DNA of 64,000 nt, from positions 372,001 through 436,000 of the forward strand of contig CAVVGH010000005.1 in NCBI GenBank assembly GCA_963747765.1. Reading direction: 5' to 3'. The translations under genes and the position numbers were made by a program. This stretch comes from VRUE01 sp963747765. GTDB lineage: Bacteria; Actinomycetota; Thermoleophilia; Solirubrobacterales; 70-9. The stretch's first letter is position 1; each line of letters begins with the position of its first letter. Of the stretch, positions 16,253 to 24,382 are shown piece after piece. The notes below the pieces were generated by a model, which was given only the letters and a program-made list of their open reading frames with translations, searched no databases and had not been told where the DNA came from.

Positions 16253-16744
16253 TCACTCTTCCTTGCCCAGCGCTTCGAGGAACTCCACGTCCACCAAGTC
16301 CTGGGGACGGCCCGACGCTCGCTTCATCTTCAGCAGGTCCTCGCGATGCGCGATCGGCACCGTCATCTCGCCAAGCGGCGTCTCGTGAGCGCGCGCACGC
16401 ATCTGCTCGAAGGAGCCGAGGTGGGCTGGAACGGTGACCACGTCCAGCGGTCCGTGGTCGCTGATCAGGTGCCACCGGTCGCTCGAAGCGAGCAGCGTGG
16501 CACTCGGCGGCGCGTCGGAGCGCTGACCGTCGGGGCCGAGAATGCGCGCGTCCACTTCGCTCAGCGCCCGGCCGAGGCGCTTGAGGTTCTCGCTCGAGGT
16601 GGAGATGGCGATGTCGAGGTCCTGTGTCAGCCGCTGGCCGCCGTGGGCCTGCATCGCGATGCCGCCGATCGCCACGTACTCGACTCGATGCTGCCAGAGG
16701 GCCGCAAAGAGCTTGGCTGCGTCAAACCGCCTCGGCGCGTCCAA
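16253..16744 (-). CDS. MNT-type nucleotidyltransferase, module 2
   Basis: 163 residues from a TTG. VEYVAIGGIAMQAHGGQRLT then QDLDIAIS supplies the GG-x(n)-D-x-D nucleotidyl-transfer core, and GPLDVVTVP the third Asp. The LLKMKRASGRPQDLVDVEFL helix is the closing K-R-D-x-x-D element. The same architecture as the 15127 protein, but divergent in sequence. Its small partner ends six bases upstream. Toxin or antitoxin role is inferred from family and organisation. Confidence 0.85.
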   Translation of the reverse strand: MDAPRRFDAAKLFAALWQHRVEYVAIGGIAMQAHGGQRLTQDLDIAISTSSENLKRLGRALSEVDARILGPDGQRSDAPPSATLLASSDRWHLISDHGPLDVVTVPAHLGSFEQMRARAHETPLGEMTVPIAHREDLLKMKRASGRPQDLVDVEFLEALGKEE

Positions 16745-16750
16745 GAGCCC

Positions 16751-16978
16751 TCACCGATCTTGATTCGAGCAGGGAATGCGCCCCACGAGACCGGCGCGCA
16801 GCTCGGCCGCCACGGCGTTCCAGCTGAGGGCCAGCTCCAGCCGCTCGGACATCGGCCGCTGGCGCGCCAGGCGCGCCAGCTCCAGCTCGCGCTCGGAGAT
16901 GCGCACGGCCGGCGCAACGCTGCGCCAAACCGGATGCCCGTCTGCGACTGCCACCCACGCAGCGTACTGCGAGCACAC
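16751..16978 (-). CDS. Small partner of nucleotidyltransferase module 2 (putative antitoxin)
   Basis: Up to 75 residues, with the ATG at 16978 and later GTG alternatives. VRISERELELARLARQRP leads into MSERLELALSWNAVAAELRA. The hydrophobic helix pattern matches the partner at 14934. Six bases before the TTG of the nucleotidyltransferase, so the two are one transcription unit. Confidence 0.6.
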   Translation of the reverse strand: MCSQYAAWVAVADGHPVWRSVAPAVRISERELELARLARQRPMSERLELALSWNAVAAELRAGLVGRIPCSNQDR

Positions 16979-17208
16979 GGCCTATATGCCGTACGCGTCG
17001 ACCGCAAGCACACATGCGCTTCAGCGCAGCGACGCCGTCATGCCCGCTGCGATTGGACGGGCTGATCGGTCCGACAAAGGCCATTCCCGGTTGATGTCGC
17101 TTCCGCCGGCCACAGCTTCGGCCGCCGAGGCCGCCAGCGGACCTCCCCCGAAACGTTCGACCGGAAACCGGCCATCCGCTCCGGCAGCGCCCGAGCCCCC
17201 CTGCACCC

Positions 17209-17460
17209 CCAACCCCTCCGTTCGCTCTTTGTACCGCTCTGCGACACAAACAGCGAACGCAGTCTCGCCCGGGCGATTCCAACCCCTCCGTTCGCTCTTT
17301 GTACCGCTCTGCGACACAAACAGCGAACGCAGTCTCGTGTCCGCTGCGTTTAGGCCACATCTCGCGGAACGACGACCGTAGCCCCTGACCGTCTGGGCCC
17401 TGCGGCCCCTCCCCTGTTTGCCCTCCCACTTGCAGGCGAGGAGGGCAAACGGGGGAGGGG
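17209..17460 (+). repeat. Composite repeat: two B hairpins, linker, hairpin C
   Basis: B hairpins at about 17216-17258 and 17284-17326 have arms CGTTCGCT/AGCGAACG and inner TTTGT/ACAAA, CCGC-TCT-GCGA variants of other copies. The linker with CACATCTCGCGGAACGACG follows, then hairpin C (17406-17460), which abuts the degV stop. 16990-17208 has nothing else I can support. Confidence 0.85.
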
Positions 17461-17463
17461 GCG

Positions 17464-18357
17464 TCAGGTGCTCTGGGGCTTGCAGCCCACGCCCCCGACC
17501 AGCATCCCCGAGCCGAGGTGGGCGCCGAGCACCGGGCCGACCTGGGTGCAGAAGAGCGGCGCCTTGCCGAAGATCTCGGTGCCGGCGGCGACCAGCGCCT
17601 CGGCGTCCTCTTGCGACTGGGCGTGCTGGACAATCCACTCGGCGGCGTCGCGCTCGTGCAGCTCGTGCAGATAGGCGACCATCCGCTCCAGAGCGCGCTT
17701 GCGGGTGCGCACCCGGCCGACCGGTGCGATTTCGGTGCCGAAGGTGAGGATCGGTTTGATCTTCAGAGCCGATCCGACCAGGGCCTGGGCAGCGCCGATG
17801 CGACCGCCGAGCCGCAGGTACTCGAGCGTGTCGAGGCAAAACCAGAGCTCGAGCGTCTTTCGGGCGCTGCGCACGGCCGCGGCTACGGCGGCGCGATCGG
17901 CGCCCTGCTCGGCCGCTTTGCAGGCCGCTATCACGAGGCAGCCGAGGCCGCCCGCGCCCGTTTCGCTGTCGACCACCTCAACCTGCCCCGGGTAGCCCTT
18001 GTCGGCGATCACCCGCGCCGCCTCGCGCGCGCTGTCGCAAGTGCCGGAGAGGCCGCCGGCGATGTGCACGGAAACGATGTCGCGCCCGGCGCTTGCGAGG
18101 GGCTCATAGCAGGCGAGGAAATCGCCGACCGAGGGCTGCGAGGTTGTCGGCAGCGAGGATGAGCCGCGCAGCCGCTCATAGAAGTCGTCGACGTCGTACT
18201 CGCGCTCTGGCCGGTGGTCGGTTCCCCAGCCGACATAGAGGCTGACCTGCTCGATGCCCCATCGTCCGATCAGCTCCGGCGGCAGGTAGGGGGTGCTGTC
18301 GGTGACGACGGCAACCCGGCCCTGCGGATTGCCTCGCTCCTCTGCGGAGATGCTCAT
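17464..18357 (-). CDS. degV: DegV family protein (fatty-acid-binding/kinase-partner fold)
   Basis: 297 residues. VAVVTDSTPYLPPELIGRWG (first strand with TDST), then LPTTSQPSVGDFLACYEPLA (the TSQPS signature), VSVHIAGGLSGTCDSAREAA (S-L-S-G-T-type loop) and VEVVDSETGAGGLG (DS). It is followed by TLEYLRLGGRIGAAQALVGS and the C-terminal KIKPILTFG, FCTQVGPVLGAHLGSGML. All hallmark motifs of the DegV fold, which binds fatty acids; some partners are fatty-acid kinases. Chromosomal-type gene. A 95-bp piece from its 5' region (18238-18333) recurs at 20190. Confidence 0.95.
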   Translation of the reverse strand: MSISAEERGNPQGRVAVVTDSTPYLPPELIGRWGIEQVSLYVGWGTDHRPEREYDVDDFYERLRGSSSLPTTSQPSVGDFLACYEPLASAGRDIVSVHIAGGLSGTCDSAREAARVIADKGYPGQVEVVDSETGAGGLGCLVIAACKAAEQGADRAAVAAAVRSARKTLELWFCLDTLEYLRLGGRIGAAQALVGSALKIKPILTFGTEIAPVGRVRTRKRALERMVAYLHELHERDAAEWIVQHAQSQEDAEALVAAGTEIFGKAPLFCTQVGPVLGAHLGSGMLVGGVGCKPQST

Positions 18358-18390
18358 CGGTGGGGAACTCTATGCGCCAATAGGCCGCAG

Positions 18391-18487
18391 CGCTTGACCT
18401 CGTCGCGCTCGGTCACGCCAGCAGGCATTTTCGCGGCCGCTGCGCTTGACCTCGTCGCGCTCGGTCACGCCAGCAGGTGTTTTCGCC
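18391..18487. repeat. Tandem ~52-bp repeat upstream of degV
   Basis: CGCTTGACCTCGTCGCGCTC GGTCACGCCAGCAGG-type unit occurs at 18391 and again at 18443, each followed by TTTTCGC. Lies between the degV start and the duplicated helicase end. Confidence 0.8.
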
Positions 18488-18499
18488 TCTGGGTCTTTC

Positions 18500-18600
18500 G
18501 CTCAGCTGAGCAGGCCCCGAATGTCCTCGGCGGTGACGCCGCTCGCGAAGAGGTCGCCCTCGTCCATCACGCCGCTGAACAGCTTCGCCTTGCGGCGCGC
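18500..18600 (-). pseudogene. Duplicated 3' end of the SNF2 helicase gene
   Basis: 101 bp nearly identical to 20287-20387. It encodes, on the minus strand, RRKAKLFSGVMDEGDLFASG then VTAEDIRGLLS-stop, the last 31 residues of the helicase, with no helicase body upstream. One of two host-gene fragments that bracket the island 18600-20190. Confidence 0.9.
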
Positions 18601-18667
18601 TCGCCCCGATCGCCCAGACCGCTCCAGTGACACGCCCCCTCCACTGAGATGCGTCCCAATTCCAGCG

Positions 18668-18862
18668 CCGGGCGATTCTTGGGCCATATGCACGATTGAG
18701 GACTTCTTCGGGAACATGAAAACCGGGATGCGCGGTGCCTACAAGAAGGTCTCGCGCAAATGGCTTCAGTCCTACGTAGACGAGTATGCGTGGCGCTACA
18801 ACGCTCGGCGGGTGCCGGGCGGGCTGTTCGAGCAGCTACTTCGAAGGGCGGCTACGAGCTAG
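18668..18862 (+). pseudogene. IS1595-type transposase, C-terminal fragment
   Basis: CTIEDFFGNMKTGMRGAYKK then VSRKWLQSYVDEYAWRYNAR is the end of the DDE domain of IS1595-family (ISXO2-like) transposases, including the final catalytic Glu region and YVDEYAWRYN. Truncated at its 5' side exactly where the E-type repeat (CCGGGCGATTCTTGGGCCAT at 18668) begins. No inverted repeats of an intact IS were found. Confidence 0.75.
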
Positions 18863-18955
18863 CGGAGCAAGCCAAATCGCGGTGTCTTCTGATGGGGCAA
18901 AACCGGCCGAAACTTGATAAAAACAGCCGCCACCGCTACTATGGCGGTGTCTTCT

Positions 18956-18999
18956 GCCCCCCTTTGGGGGGCTTAAATGGCCTCCTTTGGAGGCCATTT
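18956..18999 (+). promoter_or_regulatory. Two consecutive TTT-loop hairpins in the NYN gene leader
   Basis: GCCCCCC-TTT-GGGGGGC (18956-18972) and AAATGGCCTCC-TTT-GGAGGCCATTT (18975-18999), both perfect stems with the same TTT loop, end 22 bases before the ATG at 19022. They could be tandem terminators/attenuators or structured RNA. GCGGTGTCTTCTG is also duplicated at 18881 and 18944. Confidence 0.7.
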
Positions 19000-19021
19000 C
19001 TCTATCTGGGAGAGGCTTCGG

Positions 19022-19663
19022 ATGGACCGCTTTGTCGCGTTTCTCGATGTCGGATATCTGGATGCTGCGTCAGCGTCGACTCTGAAGCAAGACAAGCGCA
19101 AGATCACGGCCAAGCCGGCCGAGTGGGTTACATGGCTGAAAGCCTCAGGCGGAAACCTCCCGGGCAGCCCCACTTTCCTGCGGGCTTACTGGTATGACGG
19201 AGCTTACGACCCGCGACACCCGAGCTACAAGGCCCAGCGCAAATATCTCGACGGAATAGCCGAGATTCCCGGCATCCAGCTTCGCCTTGGCCACCTCAAG
19301 GTCAAGAGGACCCCCAAGTGGCACTATGCAGTCAAACTTGCCCTTCGAAACATGGAGGTCGATCAAGTTAAATTCGAAGAGCATTTCGAGTTTCGCCCCG
19401 AGCTCGAACAGAAGGGGGTAGATACCCGAATAACGCTCGATATCGTGCGGCTCGCCCAGCGTCGCGTATACGACGCTGCGATTCTTGTAGCTGGGGATAG
19501 GGATCTCGCAGAACCAGTGCAGCTAGCCCAAGAGGAGGGATGTCGGATGATCTTGGCAGTACCCGACGGGGGCAGCGTTGCGTGGGAGCTCAGGCAGATC
19601 GCCGATGAGGTTCGTCCCATTTCAAAATCTGAACTAAAAAAGCTCTTCAAGATTGGGTCTTAA
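19022..19663 (+). CDS. NYN-domain (LabA/PIN-like) nuclease
   Basis: 213 residues from ATG 19022, chosen because GGGAGAGG lies 6-13 bases upstream and the protein then begins with the first strand, MDRFVAFLDVGYLD. NYN acidic residues: D in FLDVGYLD, D in KGVDTRITLDIVRLA (two), and GDRDLAEPVQLAQEEG, the typical AGDRDL loop. RAYWYDG and LRLGHLKVK are also characteristic. NYN proteins are PIN-like RNases. Base composition is clearly less GC-rich than the flanking genes (AAA, TTC and ATA codons frequent), so it was probably acquired. Sits in the island between degV and the helicase. Confidence 0.85.
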   Translation: MDRFVAFLDVGYLDAASASTLKQDKRKITAKPAEWVTWLKASGGNLPGSPTFLRAYWYDGAYDPRHPSYKAQRKYLDGIAEIPGIQLRLGHLKVKRTPKWHYAVKLALRNMEVDQVKFEEHFEFRPELEQKGVDTRITLDIVRLAQRRVYDAAILVAGDRDLAEPVQLAQEEGCRMILAVPDGGSVAWELRQIADEVRPISKSELKKLFKIGS

Positions 19664-19797
19664 TTCTTGCGCGGCTTCGCCGCGCGTCGCAGCAGCGAAT
19701 CCCATTTCCCTCGCTTGACCGGCTCGTAGGGCTTGCCGGTCTTGGGGTTGATGCCTTTGGGGGTCGTTTTCTGCAACCTTCGCCGGTTTTCTGTCAT
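19660..19797 (-). CDS. Small basic protein (45 aa) convergent with the NYN gene
   Basis: A 46-codon frame from ATG 19797: MTENRRRLQKTTPKGINPKT, GKPYEPVKRGKWDSLLRRAA, KPRKN, then TAA overlapping the NYN stop codon. It is strongly basic, with a GINPKTGKPYEPVKRGKWD core that looks protein-like rather than random. The AT-rich stretch 19798-19840 upstream would suit a promoter. It may be a nucleic-acid-binding partner of the NYN protein. No family recognised. Confidence 0.45.
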   Translation of the reverse strand: MTENRRRLQKTTPKGINPKTGKPYEPVKRGKWDSLLRRAAKPRKN

Positions 19798-19882
19798 AAA
19801 AAATCTTCGGAAATTGCGCTTTTACCATTTGTCCTAACCAGTGTAGGCCGAGAGTTCCATCCGGTCCATTGGTGTCGAAGGA

Positions 19883-19931
19883 TCTCAGGGGAAGCCTTCG
19901 CACCGGGCGATCTTTGGGCCATATGCGGCGA
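19883..19931 (+). repeat. E-type repeat, left half
   Basis: GGATCTCAGGGGAAGCC, then CACCGGGCGATCTTTGGGCC and ATATGCGGCG, matches the tandem E copies at 52351-52462 but lacks the right arm. It ends beside a 13-bp inverted repeat, GTGGGGTATCCAT (19933-19945) / ATGGATACCCCAC (20114-20126), that brackets 19946-20113, perhaps a remnant insertion. Confidence 0.7.
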
Positions 19932-20189
19932 AGTGGGGTATCCATTTAACCGGAGCGATGGCCCGTGACGGCGAGGGCGTCCGCACAAGGCCATGCCCCT
20001 CTGCGCTCCTCGAACTCGCTGGCCAGGCAGGGACGCCCAAGACTCCCGAAGCCCCTGCTCGGCACGCGCCGGCACCAGCGCCTACATTGCGCGAGGCGTC
20101 CTACTCCGCTCACATGGATACCCCACCTGCGGCGATTTCTCGCCTGGGGCTGCGAACCCCTACCGAGATACGTCCTGAGTCACGTGCTT

Positions 20190-20285
20190 GAGGCTGACCT
20201 GCTCGATGCCCCATCGTCCGATCAGCTCCGGCGGCAGGAAGGGGGTGCTGTCGGTGACGACGGCACCCCGGCCCTGCGGATCGCC
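20190..20285 (-). pseudogene. degV: Duplicated degV 5' fragment
   Basis: About 95 bp matching 18238-18333 with five or so differences. It encodes part of the degV N-terminus (TDSTPFLPPELIGRWGIEQ) with no start codon. It joins directly to the helicase 3' end at 20287, with the ~160 bp that separate these segments in the 18-kb copy deleted. Confidence 0.9.
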
Positions 20286-20288
20286 CGC

Positions 20289-23200
20289 TCAGCTGAGCAG
20301 GCCCCGAATGTCCTCGGCGGTGACGCCGCTCGCGAAGAGGTCGCCCTCGTCCATCACGCCGCTGAACAGCTTCGCCTTGCGGCGCGCCAAGGCGACCACC
20401 TTTTCCTCGATCGTGTCGTGGGCGACCAACCGGTACACCATCACCGGGTTGGACTGGCCGATGCGGTGGGTGCGGTCGATTGCCTGGGCCTCGGTGGCGG
20501 GGTTCCACCACGGGTCCATCAGGAAGCAGTAGTCGGCCTCGGTCAGGTTGAGGCCGAACCCGCCGGCCTTGAGGCTGATCAGGAACACGGGGTCCTCGCC
20601 ATCCTTGAAGCGCTCGAGCACGCGATCGCGCTTGCGAGTGCGGCCGTCCAGGTAGCAGTATCCGATGCCCTCCTTGTCGAGTCGCTCGCGGATCCTGGCG
20701 AGGAAGCCGGTGAACTGGCTGAAGACGAGCGCCCGGTGGCCGCCGCCGATGACGTCGCCCAGCTGCTCCACGAACGCGTTGAGCTTCGCACAGGGAACCT
20801 TGTCGTGGCCCTCGTCGACGAGCCCCGGGTGCAGGCTGAGCTGGCGCAGCAGCGTGATCGAGCGCAGGATCGTGAAGCGGTTCTTGTCGAAGTCGTCGAG
20901 CAATCCCAGCACCTTCTGGCGCTCGCGCTGCAGGTGGGTGTCGTAGAGCTTGCGGTGGCGTGGCTGCAGCTCCACCTCCAGGGTCTGTTCCTGTTTCGCG
21001 GGCAGGTCGCTGGCGACCAGCTCCTTGCTGCGGCGCTTGACCAGCGGCTTGATCCGGCGGCGCAGGCGGGCCAGCCGCTCTGCGTCGCCGTGGCGTTCGA
21101 TCGGCCGGGCGTAGTGTTCGGCGAACCGCTTCGGATCGGGGAACAGGCCGGGCGCGGTGATCGAGAGGATCGACCACAGCTCCATCAGGCTGTTCTCGAG
21201 CGGGGTCCCGGTGAGCGCCAGCTTGAAGAGGGCCGGCAGTTCGCGCACGCTGCGGTAGGTCTTGGACTGGTGGTTCTTGACGTACTGCGCCTCGTCGAGG
21301 ATGACGCCGGCCCACTCCAGCGACCGGTAGGCCTCGGCTTCCAGTCGCAGCAGCGTGTAGGTGGTGACGACCACGTCGGCGCCGGCGAGCTCCTCCATCG
21401 CGCGGCCCGACTTGGCCAGCGTCTCGGTCACGGCCTCGACCTGGAGCTCGGGGGCGAACCGAGCCGCCTCGTTGGCCCAGTTCGAGACCACGCTGGTCGG
21501 CACGACGACCAGGAACGGACCGAGCTCGGCGTCGCGGTCGCGGGCGTGGCAGATCAGCGCCAGGGTTTGCAGCGTCTTGCCGAGCCCCATGTCGTCGGCG
21601 AGGATGCCGCCGAGCTCGAGCTCCCAGACCGAGGCCAGCCAGCCGAAGCCCTCGCGCTGGTAGGGACGCAGCTGGGAGGCGAGCGCTGCGGGTGGCTCGT
21701 GCTCGGGGAGCGCCTCGAGCTCGATCAGCGCGCCGACCTGGCGCTCCCACTCCTGCGCCTGCTCGGTGACGATGCCGAGGGCGGCGAGCTCCGACCAAAA
21801 CCCGGCCTGGTAGCGGCTGATTCGCAGCTCCCCCGGCGGCGAATCGGCCAGCGCCCTCGCCTCGCCGATCAGCTGCCGCAACGACTGCAGTCGCGGCTCC
21901 TGCAGCGAGAAGTGGGCACCGCCCTCGAGCAGCATCTGCGACTCGCCGCTCGCCAGGGCCGTGAACACCTCGGCGAAGGGCAGCTCGCGGCCATCGACTG
22001 CGATGCTCACTCCGAGGTCGAACCAGTCGCGCTCACCGGCGATCTCCGCGGTGGAGATGCCGATCTGGATCGAGTCGGACACGTCGCGGTAGTCGGCCGG
22101 CTCGCCGTCTGTCTCTACGGCGACGCCGTGTTGCTCAGCGAGTCGCGGCAGATCCTCGGTCGTCAGCGTCATGCTCGCCAGGCCGCTCAGCGAGACCGGC
22201 GGCACGTCGGCCGGCCTGCCGGCGTCGTCGATGAGCCCGTAGCGCTCCAGGCCCGTGCCGGCGAGGTCCGTGGCGGCGAGGATCCCCCGCTCGGCGGCGA
22301 GATCGCGAAATCCCGGGCCCGTGCCGTTCAACCCGAGCGGCGCGCGCCGCTTTGCCGTGCCGACCTCATATGCCCACTCCCACCCGAGCTCGACGGCGTG
22401 CCCCTCGCCGTAGCTCGTGCGCAGGACCAGTGCCGGCTCGGAGACCTCGGGTGGCGTGAAGGACCCGTCCGAGGACACCACGGTGGCGACGCCGCGCAGC
22501 GCTGGGCAGATCTCCTCGGCGAAGCGCTGCAGCTCGTCGGCCGGAACCGCCAGGGTCTCGCGCTCGAGGACCATTCGCTGCAGCTGGGGCGGCACCGGCC
22601 TGGCGAGGCGGACCAGGCGAAGGGGCCAGCTTTCGAGATCGCCACCGGGGTCCCTGTCGGTGCCGAGGACCCCGTGGCCGCTGGGGCCGAGGAACAGCAG
22701 CGGCTCGAGGTCGCTCTCGGCCTGGCCCTGCTGCTCGCTGCTCTCGGCCTGGCCCTGCTGCTCGCTGCTCTCGGCCTGGCCCTGCTGCTCGCTGCTCTCG
22801 ATGCGCAGCAGCGCGCGCACGATCGATCCCTCGTCATCCTCGCGCGTAACGTCGATTACCACCTCGCCGTGCGCGTAGGGCGGCAGCTCTCCGAGCCCCT
22901 TGCCCGAATGGATGAGGGCCAGTCCGCAGCGCGCGGCTTCGTCGAGCAGGGGCCAAAGCTGCGCGCCGCAATCGGTGAGGTCGAGGGCCTTCTCGGCACC
23001 GTAGTTGTAGTAGTAGGAGGGTCGTTGCTCGGCGGAGCGCTGCACCGCATACAGGTCGCGGGCGAGCTGCAGGTGCTCGGCGCGGTGCTCGCCGCGCTGC
23101 ACGTGCCAGGAATCGAGGCTGCTCCAGGCCAGGGCGCCGTTGACCCATCCACCGCGCGCCCCAGGGCGCATCAGGCGCGCCTGCAGCCGCAGCGTATCCG

Positions 23201-23672
23201 GGGCGGCGAGGCCGCTCGCCCTCACGCTCAACTCGAACGCCAGCGGGTTCCCGGTTGCGCTCAGGGCAGGCGCCTCGATCAGCGCCCGCAGCGGCTGCTC
23301 CCACGATGGAGCCTGCGGCGCGGACGCGCGCGACTGTTGCCCTCCCGCCCCCGGTGGAGCGAGGCCAACGTCTGCGACGGCGATCGCGACCGCCGCCACG
23401 TGCTTGCAGTTGTAGCCGACCGGACAGGAGCAATCGCCGTCCCCGAAGACGAGTGTCCCGTCCTCACCGATGGCGAAATACACCACGGTGTCATAGACGG
23501 CTCCGTTGCCGACCACGACGCCGGTCAGCGCGTCGGATTCGGGGTCCCAATCGACCGCCAGCACCCGATCGCCGCGTGCGTAGGCGCGACCGCGCTGGAA
23601 GGCACGCGAGCCCACCGCCGCCTTCACCTCCGACAGCTTGATTGCGTGCTGCTCGATGACCGCGGTCCCCAC
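20289..23672 (-). CDS. SWIM zinc-finger SNF2-family helicase/ATPase
   Basis: 1127 residues. A SWIM motif near the N-terminus reads GDCSCPVGYNCKHVAAVAIA (CxC-x(n)-CxH). A long middle domain follows (bacterial SNF2 accessory region). Then the SNF2 ATPase: GILADDMGLGKTLQTLALIC (Walker A), VILDEAQYVKN (motif II), LTGTPLENSLMELWSIL (motif III). Then Helicase_C: VFSQFTGFLARIRERLDKEG, FLISLKAGGFGLNLTEADYC and RTHRIGQSNPVMVYRLVAHD. Probably an ATP-dependent DNA translocase that remodels protein-DNA or RNA polymerase complexes (RapA/HepA-like). Residues about 285-320 contain a 9-residue unit (SSEQQGQAE) repeated three times. Confidence 0.95.
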   Translation of the reverse strand: MGTAVIEQHAIKLSEVKAAVGSRAFQRGRAYARGDRVLAVDWDPESDALTGVVVGNGAVYDTVVYFAIGEDGTLVFGDGDCSCPVGYNCKHVAAVAIAVADVGLAPPGAGGQQSRASAPQAPSWEQPLRALIEAPALSATGNPLAFELSVRASGLAAPDTLRLQARLMRPGARGGWVNGALAWSSLDSWHVQRGEHRAEHLQLARDLYAVQRSAEQRPSYYYNYGAEKALDLTDCGAQLWPLLDEAARCGLALIHSGKGLGELPPYAHGEVVIDVTREDDEGSIVRALLRIESSEQQGQAESSEQQGQAESSEQQGQAESDLEPLLFLGPSGHGVLGTDRDPGGDLESWPLRLVRLARPVPPQLQRMVLERETLAVPADELQRFAEEICPALRGVATVVSSDGSFTPPEVSEPALVLRTSYGEGHAVELGWEWAYEVGTAKRRAPLGLNGTGPGFRDLAAERGILAATDLAGTGLERYGLIDDAGRPADVPPVSLSGLASMTLTTEDLPRLAEQHGVAVETDGEPADYRDVSDSIQIGISTAEIAGERDWFDLGVSIAVDGRELPFAEVFTALASGESQMLLEGGAHFSLQEPRLQSLRQLIGEARALADSPPGELRISRYQAGFWSELAALGIVTEQAQEWERQVGALIELEALPEHEPPAALASQLRPYQREGFGWLASVWELELGGILADDMGLGKTLQTLALICHARDRDAELGPFLVVVPTSVVSNWANEAARFAPELQVEAVTETLAKSGRAMEELAGADVVVTTYTLLRLEAEAYRSLEWAGVILDEAQYVKNHQSKTYRSVRELPALFKLALTGTPLENSLMELWSILSITAPGLFPDPKRFAEHYARPIERHGDAERLARLRRRIKPLVKRRSKELVASDLPAKQEQTLEVELQPRHRKLYDTHLQRERQKVLGLLDDFDKNRFTILRSITLLRQLSLHPGLVDEGHDKVPCAKLNAFVEQLGDVIGGGHRALVFSQFTGFLARIRERLDKEGIGYCYLDGRTRKRDRVLERFKDGEDPVFLISLKAGGFGLNLTEADYCFLMDPWWNPATEAQAIDRTHRIGQSNPVMVYRLVAHDTIEEKVVALARRKAKLFSGVMDEGDLFASGVTAEDIRGLLS
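22714..22794. repeat. Three 27-bp tandem repeats inside the helicase gene
   Basis: CTCTCGGCCTGGCCCTGCTG CTCGCTG repeats exactly at 22714, 22741 and 22768. It keeps frame and encodes SSEQQGQAE three times in a linker ahead of the ATPase domain. Length may vary between strains. Confidence 0.92.
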
Positions 23673-23799
23673 CCGAGCAACGTACCGATCCGTTCGGATT
23701 AAAGGATGGGGTTGCGCCGGATCGGCGTTCGCCGCTTAGAGCTCCTGCCCGCGCCGCGGGCCCACGCGGGCAATGAATATCGCAATTTGCAGGAATCGG

Positions 23800-24312
23800 G
23801 GGCGTCCCAGCCGCTCCGTTCGTCATTTGTACCGCTCAGCGACACAAACAGCGAACGGAGTTCGTATCCGCCCCTCCGGCCACATCTCGCGGGCGTCCCA
23901 GCCGCTCCGTTCGTCATTTGTACCGCTCAGCGACACAAACAGCGAACGGAGTTCGTATCCGCCCCTCCGGCCACATCTCGCGGGCGTCCCAGCCGCTCCG
24001 TTCGTCATTCGTACCGCTCTGCGACACAAACAGCGAACGGAGTTCGAATCCGCCCCTCCGGCCACATCTCGCGGGACGACGCCCGCGGCCCCTGACGGCC
24101 TGGTCCCTACACGGCCTCCCCCTGTTTGCTCTCCTCACCTGCAAGTAGGAGGGCAAACAGGGGGAGGCTGTTTCTCTCATCAATCAACGAGTTGGTCCTC
24201 TCGGGTCACCAGACCCGTTTCGAGCATTTCATAAAGAATTTCGAGCATCAATCACCGAGATGGTCTGTGCGGGTCACAGAGACGTTTCCGCGCTCCTCAT
24301 CAGAGAGCCCGG
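23800..24312 (+). repeat. Composite repeat: three 89-bp B units, linker, hairpin C, two D units
   Basis: B units start near 23800, 23889 and 23978. Here the stem is CTCCGTTCG/CGAACGGAG, with both sides changed relative to CTCAGTTCG/CGAACTGAG elsewhere. Hairpin C at 24114-24166. D units at about 24178-24245 and 24246-24310 (GGGTCACCAGACCC, GGGTCACAGAGACG). Confidence 0.88.
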
Positions 24313-24382
24313 GGACTCGGGGATTTCGTACCCAGCGACGAGAAGCCGGGATCGTGGGGAAGGGCCGGGCGGCCTCCGCCGC

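Noticed and set aside
20110..23700. Long plus-strand open frames across the helicase gene (about 1245 and 560 codons)
   Set aside because: They are antisense shadows of a GC-rich gene; the minus strand shows all SNF2 motifs.
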